NCBI GenBank assembly: GCA_947095585.1 | Contig: OX352761.1 | Coordinates: 77,965,767-78,029,766 of the forward strand | Origin: Nephrocerus scutellatus | Lineage: Eukaryota; Arthropoda; Insecta; Diptera; Pipunculidae | Length of the DNA stretch: 64,000 nucleotides | Reading direction: 5' to 3' | Shown: positions 44,901 to 59,900 of the stretch, in pieces | Layout: each line of letters starts with the position of its first letter | Position numbering within the stretch: position 1 is the first letter of the stretch | The notes under the pieces: generated by a model | Databases searched by the model: none | What the model was told of the DNA's origin: nothing | The model's input: the letters and a program-made list of their open reading frames with translations, nothing else | Position numbers and translations under genes: made by a program

Positions 44901-47900
44901 CAGATATTCCAGACAATAAGGATCATATTCCTTAATTTCCATAGCAAGAATAGCAAGTCGCATCTTAGTCCTACATTCCGAATTTCATGCGAATCGCTTG
45001 AAAACTTGCTTTGTTCCAGAAATTCCAGACAATAATGATCATATTCCAGAATTTCCATAGGAAGAAATCTTATAGTCACATCTTAGTCCTACATTCCGAA
45101 TTTCATGCGAATCGCTTGAGATGTTGCTTTGTTCCCGAAAATCCAGACAATAAGGAACATACTCCTTAATTTCCATAGCAAGAATAGCAAGTCGCATCTT
45201 AGTCCTAAATTCCGAATTTCATGCGAATCGCTTGAAAAATTGCTTTGCACCAGATATTCCAGACAAAAATGATCATATTCCAGAATTTCCATAGGAAGAA
45301 ATCTTATAGTCACATCTTAGTCCTACATTCCGAATTTTATGCGAATCGCTTGAGAAATTGCTTTGTTCCAGAAATTCCAGACAATAATGATCATATTCCA
45401 GAATTTCCATAGGAAAAAATCTTACAGTCACATCTTAGTCCTACATTCCGAATTTCATGCGAATCGCTTGAAAAATTGCTTTGCTCCAGATATTCCAGAC
45501 AATAATGATTATATTTCAGAATTTCAATAGGAAGAAATCTTATAGTCACATCTTAGTCCTACATTCCGAATTTCATGTGGATCGCTTGAGAAATTGTTTT
45601 GTTCCAGATATTCCAGACAATAATGATTATATTCCAGAATTTCCATAGGAAGAAATCTTACAGTCACATCTTAGTCCTACATTCCGAATTTCATGCGAAT
45701 CGCTTGAAAAATTGCTTTGTTCCAGAAATTCCAGACAATAATGATTATATTCCAGAATTTCCTTAGGTAAAAATCGTATAGTCAAATCTTAGTCCTTCAT
45801 TCTAAATTTCATGCAAATCGCTTGAAAAATTGCTTGCACCAGATATTCCAGACAAAAATGATCATATTCCAGAATTTCTATAGGAAGAAATCTTATAGTC
45901 ACATCTTAGTCCTACATTCCGAATTTCATGCGAATCGCTAGAGAAATTGCTTTGCTCCAGATATTCCATACAATGATGATTATATTCCAGAATTTCCATA
46001 GGAAGAAATCTTACGGTCACATCTTAGTCCTACCTTCCGAATTTCATGCGAATCGCTTGAGAAATTGCTTTGTTCCTGACATTCCACACAATAATGATTA
46101 TATTCCAGAATTTCCATAGGAAGAAATCTTATAGTCATATCTTAGTCCTACATTCCGAATTTCATGCGAATCGCTTGAGAAATTGCTTTGTTCCAGAAAT
46201 TCCAGACAATAATGATCATATTCCAGAATTTGCTTAGGAAGAAATCTTATAGTCGCATCTTAGTCCTAAATTCCGAATTTCATGCGAATCGCTTGAAAAA
46301 TTGCTTTGTTCCAGAAATTCCAGACTATAATGATTATATTCCAGAATTTCCATAGGAAGAAATTTAATAGTCACATCTTAGTTCTACATTCCGAATTTCA
46401 TGCGAATCGCTTGAAAAATTGCTTTGTTCCAGAAATTCCAGACAATAATGATTATATTTCAGAATTTCCATAGGAAGAAATCTTATGGTCACATCTTAGT
46501 CCTACATCCCGAATTTCATGCGAATAGCTTGAGATGTTGCTTTGTTCCCGAAATTCCAGACAATAAGGATCATATTCCTTAATTTCCATAGCAAGAATAG
46601 CAAGTCGCATCTTAGTCATACATTCCGAATTTCATGCGAATCGCTTGAAAAATTGCGTTCCAGAAATTCCAGACAATAATGATTATATTTCAGAATTTCC
46701 ATAGGAAGAAATCTTATAGTCACATCTTAGTCCTACATTCCGAATTTCATGCGAATCGCTTGAGAAATTGCTTTGCTCCAGATATTCCAGACAATGATGA
46801 TTATATTCCAGAATTTCCATAGGAAGAAATCTTACGGTCACATCTTAGTCCTACATTCCGAATTTCATGCGAATCGCTTGAGAAATTGCTTTGTTCCAGA
46901 AATTCCAGACAATAATGATTATATTCCAGAATTTCCATAGGAAGAAATCTTATAGTCATATCTTAGTCCTACATTCCGAATTTCATGCGAATCGCTTGAG
47001 AAATTGCTTTGTTCAAGAAATTCCAGACAATAATGATTATATTCCAGAATTTCCTTAGGAAAAAATCTTATAGTCACATGTTAGTCCTACATTCCGAATT
47101 TCATGCGAATCGCTTGAGAAATTGATTTGTTCCAGAAATTCCAGACAATAATGATTATATTCCAGAATTTCCATAGAAAGAAATCTTATAGTCACATCGT
47201 AGTCCTACATTCCGAATTTCATGCGAATCGCTTGAAAAATTGCTTTGCTCCAGATATTCCAGACAATAATGATTATATTCCAGAATTTCCATAGGAAGAA
47301 ATCTTATAGTCACATCTTAGTCCTACATTCCGAATTTCATGCGAATCGCTTGAGAAATTTCTTTGTTCCAGAAATTCCAGAAAATAATGATTATATTCCA
47401 GAATTTCCGTAGGAAAAAATCTTATAGTCACATCTTAGTCCTACATTCCGAATTTCATGCGAATCGCTTGAAAATTGCTTTGTTCCAGAAATTCCAGACA
47501 ATAATGATTATATTCCAGAATTTCCATAGGAAGAAATTTAATAGTCACATCTTAGTTCTACATTCCGAATTTCATGCGAATCGCTTGAAAAATTGCTTTG
47601 CTCCAGATATTCCAGACAATAATGATTATATTCCAGAATTTCCATAGGAAGAAATTTAATAGTCACATCTTAGTTCTACATTCCGAATTTCATGCGAATC
47701 GCTTGAAAAATTGCTTTGTTCCAGAAATTCCAGACAATAATGATTATATTTCAGAATTTCCATAGGAAGAAATCTTATAGTCACATCTTAGTCCTACATT
47801 CCGAATTTCATGCGAATCGCTTGAGATGTTGCTTTGTTCCCGAAATTCCAGACAATAAGGATCATATTCCTTAATTTCCATAGCAAGAATAGCAAGTCGC

Positions 47901-50900
47901 ATCTTAGTCCTACATTCCGAATTTCATGCGAATCGCTTGAAAACTTGCTTTGTTCCAGAAATTCCAGACAATAATGATCAAATTCCAGAATTTCCATAGG
48001 AAGAAATCTTATAGTCACATCTTAGTCCTACATTCCGAATTTCATGCGAATCGCTTGAGATGTTGCTTTGCTCCAGATATTCCAGACAATGATGATTATA
48101 TTCCAGGATTTCCTTAGGAAAAAATCTTATAGTCACATGTTAGTCCTACATTCCGAATTTCATGCGAATCGCTTGAGAAATTGCGTTGTTCCAGAAATTC
48201 CAGACAATAATGATTATATTCCAGAATTTCCATAGGAAGAAATCTTATAGTCATATCTTAGTCCTACATTCCGAATTTCATGCGAATCGCTTGAGAAATT
48301 GCTTTGTTCAAGAAATTCCAGACAATAATGATTATATTCCAGAATTTCCTTAGGAAAAAATCTTATAGTCACATGTTAGTCCTACATTCCGAATTTCATG
48401 CGAATCGCTTGAGAAATTGATTTGTTCCAGAAATTCCAGACAATAATGATTATATTCCAGAATTTCCATAGAAAGAAATCTTATAGTCACATCGTAGTCC
48501 TACATTCCGAATTTCATGCGAATCGCTTTAAAATTTGCTTTGCTCCAGATATTCCAGACAATAATGATTATATTCCAGAATTTCCATAGGAAGAAATCTT
48601 ATAGTCACATCTTAGTCCTACATTCCGAATTTCATGCGAATCGCTTGAAAATTGCTTTGTTCCAGAAATTCCAGACAATAATGATTATATTTCAGAATTT
48701 CCATAGGAAGAAATCTTATAGTCACATCTTAGTCCTACATTCCGAATTTCATGCGAATCGCTTGAGAAATTTCTTTGTTCCAGAAATTCCAGACAATAAT
48801 GATTATATTTCTGAATTTCCATAGGAAGAAATCTTATAGTCACATCTTAGTCCTACATTCCGAATTTCATGTGGATCGCTTGAGAAATTGCTTTGTTCCA
48901 GAAATTCCAGACAATAATGATTATATTCCAGAATTTCCATAGGAAATAATCTTATAGTCACATCTTAGTCCTACATTCCGAATTTCATGCGAATCGCTTG
49001 AGAAATTGATTTGTTCCAGATATTCCAGACAATAATGATTATATTCCAGAATTTCCATAGGAAGAAATCTTACAGTCACATCTTAGTCCTACATTCCGAA
49101 TTTCATGCGAATCGCTTGAAAAATTGCTTTGTTCCAGAAATTCCAGACAATAATGATTATATTTCAGAATTTCCATAGGAAGAAATCTTATAGTCACGTC
49201 TTAGTCCTACATCCCGAATTTCATGCGAATCGCTTGAGATGTTGCTTTGTTCCCGAAATTCCAGACAATAAGGATCATATTCCTTAATTTCCATTACAAG
49301 AATAGCAAGTCGCATCTTAGTCATACATTCCGAATTTCATGCGAATCGCTTGAAAAATTGCTTTGTTCCAGAAATTCCAGACAATAATGATTATATTTCA
49401 GAATTTCCATAGGAAGAAATCTTATAGTCACATTTAAGTCCTACATTCCGAATTTCATGCGAATCGCTTGAGAAATTGCTTTGCTCCAGATATTCCAGAC
49501 AATGATGATTATATTCCAGGATTTCCTTAGGAAAAAATCTTATAGTCACATGTTAGTCCTACATTCCGAATTTCATGCGAATCGCTTGAGAAATTGCTTT
49601 GTTCCAGAAATTCCAGACAATAATGATTATATTCCAGAATTTCCATAGGAAATAATCTTATAGTCACATCTTAGTCCTACATTCCGAATTTCATGCGAAT
49701 CGCTTGAGAAATTGATTTGTTCCAGATATTCCAGACAATAATGATTATATTCCAGAATTTCCATAGGAAGAAATCTTATAGTCACATCTTAGTCCTACAT
49801 TCCGAATTTCATGCGAATCGCTTGAAAATTGCTTTGTTCCAGAAATTCCAGACAATAATGATTATATTTCAGAATTTCCATAGGAAGAAATCTTATAGTC
49901 ACATCTTAGTCCTACATTCCGAATTTCATGCGAATCGCTTGAGAAATTTCTTTGTTCCAGAAATTCCAGACAATAATGATTATATTTCTGAATTTCCATA
50001 GGAAGAAATCTTATAGTCACATCTTAGTCCTACATTCCGAATTTCATGTGGATCGCTTGAGAAATTGCTTTGTTCCAGAAATTCCAGACAATAATGATTA
50101 TATTTTAGAATTTCCATAGGAAATAATCTTATAGTCACATCTTAGTCCTACATTCCGAATTTCATGCGAATCGCTTGAGAAATTGATTTGTTCCAGATAT
50201 TCCAGACAATAATGATTATATTCCAGAATTTCCATAGGAAGAAATCTTACAGTCACATCTTAGTCCTACATTCCGAATTTCATGCGAATCGCTTGAAAAA
50301 TTGCTTTGTTCCAGAAATTCCAGACAATAATGATTATATTTCAGAATTTCCATAGGAAGAAATCTTATAGTCACATTTAAGTCCTACATTCCGAATTTCA
50401 TGCGAATCGCTTGAGAAATTGCTTTGCTCCAGATATTCCAGACAATGATGATTATATTCCAGGATTTCCTTAGGAAAAAATCTTATAGTCACATGTTAGT
50501 CCTACATTCCGAATTTCATGCGAATCGCTTGAGAAATTGCTTTGTTCCAGAAATTCCAGACAATAATGATTATATTCCAGAATTTCCATAGGAAATAATC
50601 TTATAGTCACATCTTAGTCCTACATTCCGAATTTCATGCGAATCGCTTGAGAAATTGATTTGTTCCAGATATTCCAGACAATAATGATTATATTCCAGAA
50701 TTTCCATAGGAAGAAATCTTATAGTCACATCTTAGTCCTACATTCCGAATTTCATGCGAATCGCTTGAGAAATTTCTTTGTTCCAGAAATTCCAGACAAT
50801 AATGATTATATTTCTGAATTTCCATAGGAAGAAATCTTATAGTCACATCTTAGTCCTACATTCCGAATTTCATGTGGATCGCTTGAGAAATTGCTTTGTT

Positions 50901-53900
50901 CCAGAAATTCCAGACAATAATGATTATATTTTAGAATTTCCATAGGAAATAATCTTATAGTCACATCTTAGTCCTACATTCCGAATTTCATGCGAATCGC
51001 TTGAGAAATTGATTTGTTCCAGATATTCCAGACAATAATGATTATATTCCAGAATTTCCATAGGAAGAAATCTTACAGTCACATCTTAGTCCTACATTCC
51101 GAATTTCATGCGAATCGCTTGAAAATTTGCTTTGTTCCAGAAATTCCAGACAATAATGATTATATTCCAGAATTTCCATAGGAAAAAATCGTATAGTCAA
51201 ATCTTAGGCCTTCATTCTAAATTTCATGCAAATCGCTTGAAAAATTGCTTTGCACCAGATATTCCAGACAAAAATGATCATATTCCAGAATTTCTATAGG
51301 AAGAAATCTTATAGTCACATCTTAGTCCTACATTCCGAATTTCATGCGAATCGCTAAAGAAATTGCTTTGCTCCAGATATTCCAGACAATGATGATTATA
51401 TTCCAGAATTTCCATAGGAAGAAATCTTACGGTCACATCTTAGTCCTATATTCCGAATTTCATGCGAATCGCTTGAGAAATTGCTTTGTTCCAGACATTC
51501 CAGACAATAATGATTATATTCCAGAATTTCCATAGGAAGAAATCTTATAGTCATATCTTAGTCCTACATTCCGAATTCCATGCGAATCGCTTGAGAAATT
51601 GCTTTGTTCCAGAAATTCCAGACAATAATGATCATATTCCAGAATTTGCTTAGGAAGAAATCTTATAGTGGCATCTTAGTCCTAAATTCCGAATTTCATG
51701 CGAATCGCTTGAAAAATTGCTTTGTTCCAGAAATTCCAGACAATAATGATTATATTCCAGAATTTCCATAGGAAGAAATTTAATAGTCACATCTTAGTCC
51801 TACATCCCGAATTTCATGCGAATCGCTTGAGATGTTGCTTTGTTCCCGAAATTCCAGACAATAAGGATCATATTCCTTAATTTCCATTACAAGAATAGCA
51901 AGTCGCATCTTAGTCATACATTCCGAATTTCATGCGAATCGCTTGAAAAATTGCTTTGTTCCAGAAATTCCAGACAATAATGATTATATTTCAGAATTTC
52001 CATAGGAAGAAATCTTATAGTCACATTTAAGTCCTACATTCCGAATTTCATGCGAATCGCTTGAGAAATTGCTTTGCTCCAGATATTCCAGACAATGATG
52101 ATTATATTCCAGGATTTCCTTAGGAAAAAATCTTATAGTCACATGTTAGTCCTACATTCCGAATTTCATGCGAATCGCTTGAGAAATTGCTTTGTTCCAG
52201 AAATTCCAGACAATAATGATTATATTCCAGAATTTCCATAGGAAATAATCTTATAGTCACATCTTAGTCCTACATTCCGAATTTCATGCGAATCGCTTGA
52301 GAATTGATTTGTTCCAGATATTCCAGACAATAATGATTATATTCCAGAATTTCCATAGGAAGAAATCTTATAGTCACATCTTAGTCCTACATTCCGAATT
52401 TCATGCGAATCGCTTGAAAATTGCTTTGTTCCAGAAATTCCAGACAATAATGATTATATTTCAGAATTTCCATAGGAAGAAATCTTATAGTCACATCTTA
52501 GTCCTACATTCCGAATTTCATGCGAATCGCTTGAGAAATTTCTTTGTTCCAGAAATTCCAGACAATAATGATTATATTTCTGAATTTCCATAGGAAGAAA
52601 TCTTATAGTCACATCTTAGTCCTACATTCCGAATTTCATGTGGATCGCTTGAGAAATTGCTTTGTTCCAGAAATTCCAGACAATAATGATTATATTTTAG
52701 AATTTCCATAGGAAATAATCTTATAGTCACATCTTAGTCCTACATTCCGAATTTCATGCGAATCGCTTGAGAAATTGATTTGTTCCAGATATTCCAGACA
52801 ATAATGATTATATTCCAGAATTTCCATAGGAAGAAATCTTACAGTCACATCTTAGTCCTACATTCCGAATTTCATGCGAATCGCTTGAAAATTTGCTTTG
52901 TTCCAGAAATTCCAGACAATAATGATTATATTCCAGAATTTCCATAGGAAAAAATCGTATAGTCAAATCTTAGGCCTTCATTCTAAATTTCATGCAAATC
53001 GCTTGAAAAATTGCTTTGCACCAGATATTCCAGACAAAAATGATCATATTCCAGAATTTCTATAGGAAGAAATCTTATAGTCACATCTTAGTCCTACATT
53101 CCGAATTTCATGCGAATCGCTAAAGAAATTGCTTTGCTCCAGATATTCCAGACAATGATGATTATATTCCAGAATTTCCATAGGAAGAAATCTTACGGTC
53201 ACATCTTAGTCCTATATTCCGAATTTCATGCGAATCGCTTGAGAAATTGCTTTGTTCCAGACATTCCAGACAATAATGATTATATTCCAGAATTTCCATA
53301 GGAAGAAATCTTATAGTCATATCTTAGTCCTACATTCCGAATTTCATGCGAATCGCTTGAGAAATTGCTTTGTTCCAGAAATTCCAGACAATAATGATCA
53401 TATTCCAGAATTTGCTTAGGAAGAAATCTTATAGTGGCATCTTAGTCCTAAATTCCGAATTTCATGCGAATCGCTTGAAAAATTGCTTTGTTCCAGAAAT
53501 TCCAGACAATAATGATCATATTCCAGAATTTGCTTAGGAAGAAATCTTATAGTGGCATCTTAGTCCTAAATTCCGAATTTCATGCGAATCGCTTGAGAAA
53601 TTGCGTTGTTCCAGAAATTCCAGACAATAATGATTATATTCCAGAATTTCCATAGGAAGAAATCTTATAGTCATATCTTAGTCCTACATTCCGAATTTCA
53701 TGCGAATCGCTTGAGAAATTGCTTTGTTCAAGAAATTCCAGACAATAATGATTATATTCCAGAATTTCCTTAGGAAAAAATCTTATAGTCACATGTTAGT
53801 CCTACATTCCGAATTTCATGCGAATCGCTTGAGAAATTGATTTGTTCCAGAAATTCCAGACAATAATGATTATATTCCAGAATTTCCATAGAAAGAAATC

Positions 53901-56900
53901 TTATAGTCACATCGTAGTCCTACATTCCGAATTTCATGCGAATCGCTTTAAAATTTGCTTTGCTCCAGATATTCCAGACAATAATGATTATATTCCAGAA
54001 TTTCCATAGGAAGAAATCTTATAGTCACATCTTAGTCCTACATTCCGAATTTCATGCGAATCGCTTGAAAATTGCTTTGTTCCAGAAATTCCAGACAATA
54101 ATGATTATATTTCAGAATTTCCATAGGAAGAAATCTTATAGTCACATCTTAGTCCTACATTCCGAATTTCATGCGAATCGCTTGAGAAATTTCTTTGTTC
54201 CAGAAATTCCAGACAATAATGATTATATTTCTGAATTTCCATAGGAAGAAATCTTATAGTCACATCTTAGTCCTACATTCCGAATTTCATGTGGATCGCT
54301 TGAGAAATTGCTTTGTTCCAGAAATTCCAGACAATAATGATTATATTCCAGAATTTCCATAGGAAATAATCTTATAGTCACATCTTAGTCCTACATTCCG
54401 AATTTCATGCGAATCGCTTGAGAAATTGATTTGTTCCAGATATTCCAGACAATAATGATTATATTCCAGAATTTCCATAGGAAGAAATCTTACAGTCACA
54501 TCTTAGTCCTACATTCCGAATTTCATGCGAATCGCTTGAAAAATTGCTTTGTTCCAGAAATTCCAGACAATAATGATTATATTTCAGAATTTCCATAGGA
54601 AGAAATCTTATAGTCACATCTTAGTCCTACATCCCGAATTTCATGCGAATCGCTTGAGATGTTGCTTTGTTCCCGAAATTCCAGACAATAAGGATCATAT
54701 TCCTTAATTTCCATTACAAGAATAGCAAGTCGCATCTTAGTCATACATTCCGAATTTCATGCGAATCGCTTGAAAAATTGCTTTGTTCCAGAAATTCCAG
54801 ACAATAATGATTATATTTCAGAATTTCCATAGGAAGAAATCTTATAGTCACATTTAAGTCCTACATTCCGAATTTCATGCGAATCGCTTGAGAAATTGCT
54901 TTGCTCCAGATATTCCAGACAATGATGATTATATTCCAGGATTTCCTTAGGAAAAAATCTTATAGTCACATGTTAGTCCTACATTCCGAATTTCATGCGA
55001 ATCGCTTGAGAAATTGCTTTGTTCCAGAAATTCCAGACAATAATGATTATATTCCAGAATTTCCATAGGAAATAATCTTATAGTCACATCTTAGTCCTAC
55101 ATTCCGAATTTCATGCGAATCGCTTGAGAAATTGATTTGTTCCAGATATTCCAGACAATAATGATTATATTCCAGAATTTCCATAGGAAGAAATCTTATA
55201 GTCACATCTTAGTCCTACATTCCGAATTTCATGCGAATCGCTTGAAAATTGCTTTGTTCCAGAAATTCCAGACAATAATGATTATATTTCAGAATTTCCA
55301 TAGGAAGAAATCTTATAGTCACATCTTAGTCCTACATTCCGAATTTCATGCGAATCGCTTGAGAAATTTCTTTGTTCCAGAAATTCCAGACAATAATGAT
55401 TATATTTCTGAATTTCCATAGGAAGAAATCTTATAGTCACATCTTAGTCCTACATTCCGAATTTCATGTGGATCGCTTGAGAAATTGCTTTGTTCCAGAA
55501 ATTCCAGACAATAATGATTATATTTTAGAATTTCCATAGGAAATAATCTTATAGTCACATCTTAGTCCTACATTCCGAATTTCATGCGAATCGCTTGAGA
55601 AATTGATTTGTTCCAGATATTCCAGACAATAATGATTATATTCCAGAATTTCCATAGGAAGAAATCTTACAGTCACATCTTAGTCCTACATTCCGAATTT
55701 CATGCGAATCGGTTGAAAATTTGCTTTGTTCCAGAAATTCCAGACAATAATGATTATATTCCAGAATTTCCATAGGAAAAAATCGTATAGTCAAATCTTA
55801 GGCCTTCATTCTAAATTTCATGCAAATCGCTTGAAAAATTGCTTTGCACCAGATATTCCAGACAAAAATGATCATATTCCAGAATTTCTATAGGAAGAAA
55901 TCTTATAGTCACATCTTAGTCCTACATTCCGAATTTCATGCGAATCGCTAAAGAAATTGCTTTGCTCCAGATATTCCAGACAATGATGATTATATTCCAG
56001 AATTTCCATAGGAAGAAATCTTACGGTCACATCTTAGTCCTATATTCCGAATTTCATGCGAATCGCTTGAGAAATTGCTTTGTTCCAGACATTCCAGACA
56101 ATAATGATTATATTCCAGAATTTCCATAGGAAGAAATCTTATAGTCATATCTTAGTCCTACATTCCGAATTTCATGCGAATCGCTTGAGAAATTGCTTTG
56201 TTCCAGAAATTCCAGACAATAATGATCATATTCCAGAATTTGCTTAGGAAGAAATCTTATAGTGGCATCTTAGTCCTAAATTCCGAATTTCATGCGAATC
56301 GCTTGAAAAATTGCTTTGTTCCAGAAATTCCAGACAATAATGATTATATTCCAGAATTTCCATAGGAAGAAATTTAATAGTCACATCTTAGTCCTACATC
56401 CCGAATTTCATGCGAATCGCTTGAGATGTTGCTTTGTTCCCGAAATTCCAGACAATAAGGATCATATTCCTTAATTTCCATTACAAGAATAGCAAGTCGC
56501 ATCTTAGTCATACATTCCGAATTTCATGCGAATCGCTTGAAAAATTGCTTTGTTCCAGAAATTCCAGACAATAATGATTATATTTCAGAATTTCCATAGG
56601 AAGAAATCTTATAGTCACATTTAAGTCCTACATTCCGAATTTCATGCGAATCGCTTGAGAAATTGCTTTGCTCCAGATATTCCAGACAATGATGATTATA
56701 TTCCAGGATTTCCTTAGGAAAAAATCTTATAGTCACATGTTAGTCCTACATTCCGAATTTCATGCGAATCGCTTGAGAAATTGCTTTGTTCCAGAAATTC
56801 CAGACAATAATGATTATATTCCAGAATTTCCATAGGAAATAATCTTATAGTCACATCTTAGTCCTACATTCCGAATTTCATGCGAATCGCTTGAGAAATT

Positions 56901-59900
56901 GATTTGTTCCAGATATTCCAGACAATAATGATTATATTCCAGAATTTCCATAGGAAGAAATCTTATAGTCACATCTTAGTCCTACATTCCGAATTTCATG
57001 CGAATCGCTTGAAAATTGCTTTGTTCCAGAAATTCCAGACAATAATGATTATATTTCAGAATTTCCATAGGAAGAAATCTTATAGTCACATCTTAGTCCT
57101 ACATTCCGAATTTCATGCGAATCGCTTGAGAAATTTCTTTGTTCCAGAAATTCCAGACAATAATGATTATATTTCTGAATTTCCATAGGAAGAAATCTTA
57201 TAGTCACATCTTAGTCCTACATTCCGAATTTCATGTGGATCGCTTGAGAAATTGCTTTGTTCCAGAAATTCCAGACAATAATGATTATATTTTAGAATTT
57301 CCATAGGAAATAATCTTATAGTCACATCTTAGTCCTACATTCCGAATTTCATGCGAATCGCTTGAGAAATTGATTTGTTCCAGATATTCCAGACAATAAT
57401 GATTATATTCCAGAATTTCCATAGGAAGAAATCTTACAGTCACATCTTAGTCCTACATTCCGAATTTCATGCGAATCGCTTGAAAATTTGCTTTGTTCCA
57501 GAAATTCCAGACAATAATGATTATATTCCAGAATTTCCATAGGAAAAAATCGTATAGTCAAATCTTAGGCCTTCATTCTAAATTTCATGCAAATCGCTTG
57601 AAAAATTGCTTTGCACCAGATATTCCAGACAAAAATGATCATATTCCAGAATTTCTATAGGAAGAAATCTTATAGTCACATCTTAGTCCTACATTCCGAA
57701 TTTCATGCGAATCGCTAAAGAAATTGCTTTGCTCCAGATATTCCAGACAATGATGATTATATTCCAGAATTTCCATAGGAAGAAATCTTACGGTCACATC
57801 TTAGTCCTATATTCCGAATTTCATGCGAATCGCTTGAGAAATTGCTTTGTTCCAGACATTCCAGACAATAATGATTATATTCCAGAATTTCCATAGGAAG
57901 AAATCTTATAGTCATATCTTAGTCCTACATTCCGAATTTCATGCGAATCGCTTGAGAAATTGCTTTGTTCCAGAAATTCCAGACAATAATGATCATATTC
58001 CAGAATTTGCTTAGGAAGAAATCTTATAGTGGCATCTTAGTCCTAAATTCCGAATTTCATGCGAATCGCTTGAAAAATTGCTTTGTTCCAGAAATTCCAG
58101 ACAATAATGATTATATTCCAGAATTTCCATAGGAAGAAATTTAATAGTCACATCTTAGTTCTACATTCCGAATTTCATGCGAATCGCTTGAAAAATTTCT
58201 TTGTTCCAGAAATTCCAGACAATAATGATTATATTTCAGAATTTCCATAGGAAGAAATCTTATGGTCACATGTTAGTCCTACATCCCGAATTTCATGCGA
58301 ATCGCTTGAGATGTTGCTTTGTTCCCGAAATTCCAGACAATAAGGATCATATTCCTTAATTTCCATAGCAAGAATAGCAAGTCGCATCTTAGTCATACAT
58401 TCCGAATTTCATGCGAATCGCTTGAAAAATTGCGTTCCAGAAATTCCAGACAATAATGATTATATTTCAGAATTTCCATAGGTAGAAATCTTATAGTCAC
58501 ATCTTAGTCCTACATTCCGAATTTCATGCGAATCGCTTGAGAAATTGATTTGTTCCAGATATTCCAGACAATAATGATTATATTCCAGAATTTCCATAGG
58601 AAGAAATCTTATAGTCACATCTTAGTCCTACATTCCGAATTTCATGCGAATCGCTTGAAAATTGCTTTGTTCCAGAAATTCCAGACAATAATGATTATAT
58701 TTCAGAATTTCCATAGGAAGAAATCTTATAGTCACATCTTAGTCCTACATTCCGAATTTCATGCGAATCGCTTGAGAAATTTCTTTGTTCCAGAAATTCC
58801 AGACAATAATGATTATATTTCTGAATTTCCATAGGAAGAAATCTTATAGTCACATCTTAGTCCTACATTCCGAATTTCATGTGGATCGCTTGAGAAATTG
58901 CTTTGTTCCAGAAATTCCAGACAATAATGATTATATTCCAGAATTTCCATAGGAAATAATCTTATAGTCACATCTTAGTCCTACATTCCGAATTTCATGC
59001 GAATCGCTTGAGAAATTGATTTGTTCCAGATATTCCAGACAATAATGATTATATTCCAGAATTTCCATAGGAAGAAATCTTATAGTCACATCTTAGTCCT
59101 ACATTCCGAATTTCATGCGAATCGCTTGAGAAATTGATTTGTTCCAGATATTCCAGACAATAATGATTATATTCCAGAATTTCCATAGGAAGAAATCTTA
59201 TAGTCACATCTTAGTCCTACATTCCGAATTTCATGCGAATCGCTTGAAAATTGCTTTGTTCCAGAAATTCCAGACAATAATGATTATATTTCAGAATTTC
59301 CATAGGAAGAAATCTTATAGTCACATCTTAGTCCTACATTCCGAATTTCATGCGAATCGCTTGAGAAATTTCTTTGTTCCAGAAATTCCAGACAATAATG
59401 ATTATATTTCTGAATTTCCATAGGAAGAAATCTTATAGTCACATCTTAGTCCTACATTCCGAATTTCATGTGGATCGCTTGAGAAATTGCTTTGTTCCAG
59501 AAATTCCAGACAATAATGATTATATTCCAGAATTTCCATAGGAAATAATCTTATAGTCACATCTTAGTCCTACATTCCGAATTTCATGCGAATCGCTTGA
59601 GAAATTGATTTGTTCCAGATATTCCAGACAATAATGATTATATTCCAGAATTTCCATAGGAAGAAATCTTACAGTCACATCTTAGTCCTACATTCCGAAT
59701 TTCATGCGAATCGCTTGAAAAATTGCTTTGTTCCAGAAATTCCAGACAATAATGATTATATTCCAGAATTTCCATAGGAAAAAATCGTATAGTCAAATCT
59801 TAGTCCTTCATTCTAAATTTCATGCAAATCGCTTGAAAAATTGCTTTGCACCAGATATTCCAGACAAAAATGATCATATTCCAGAATTTCTATAGGAAGA

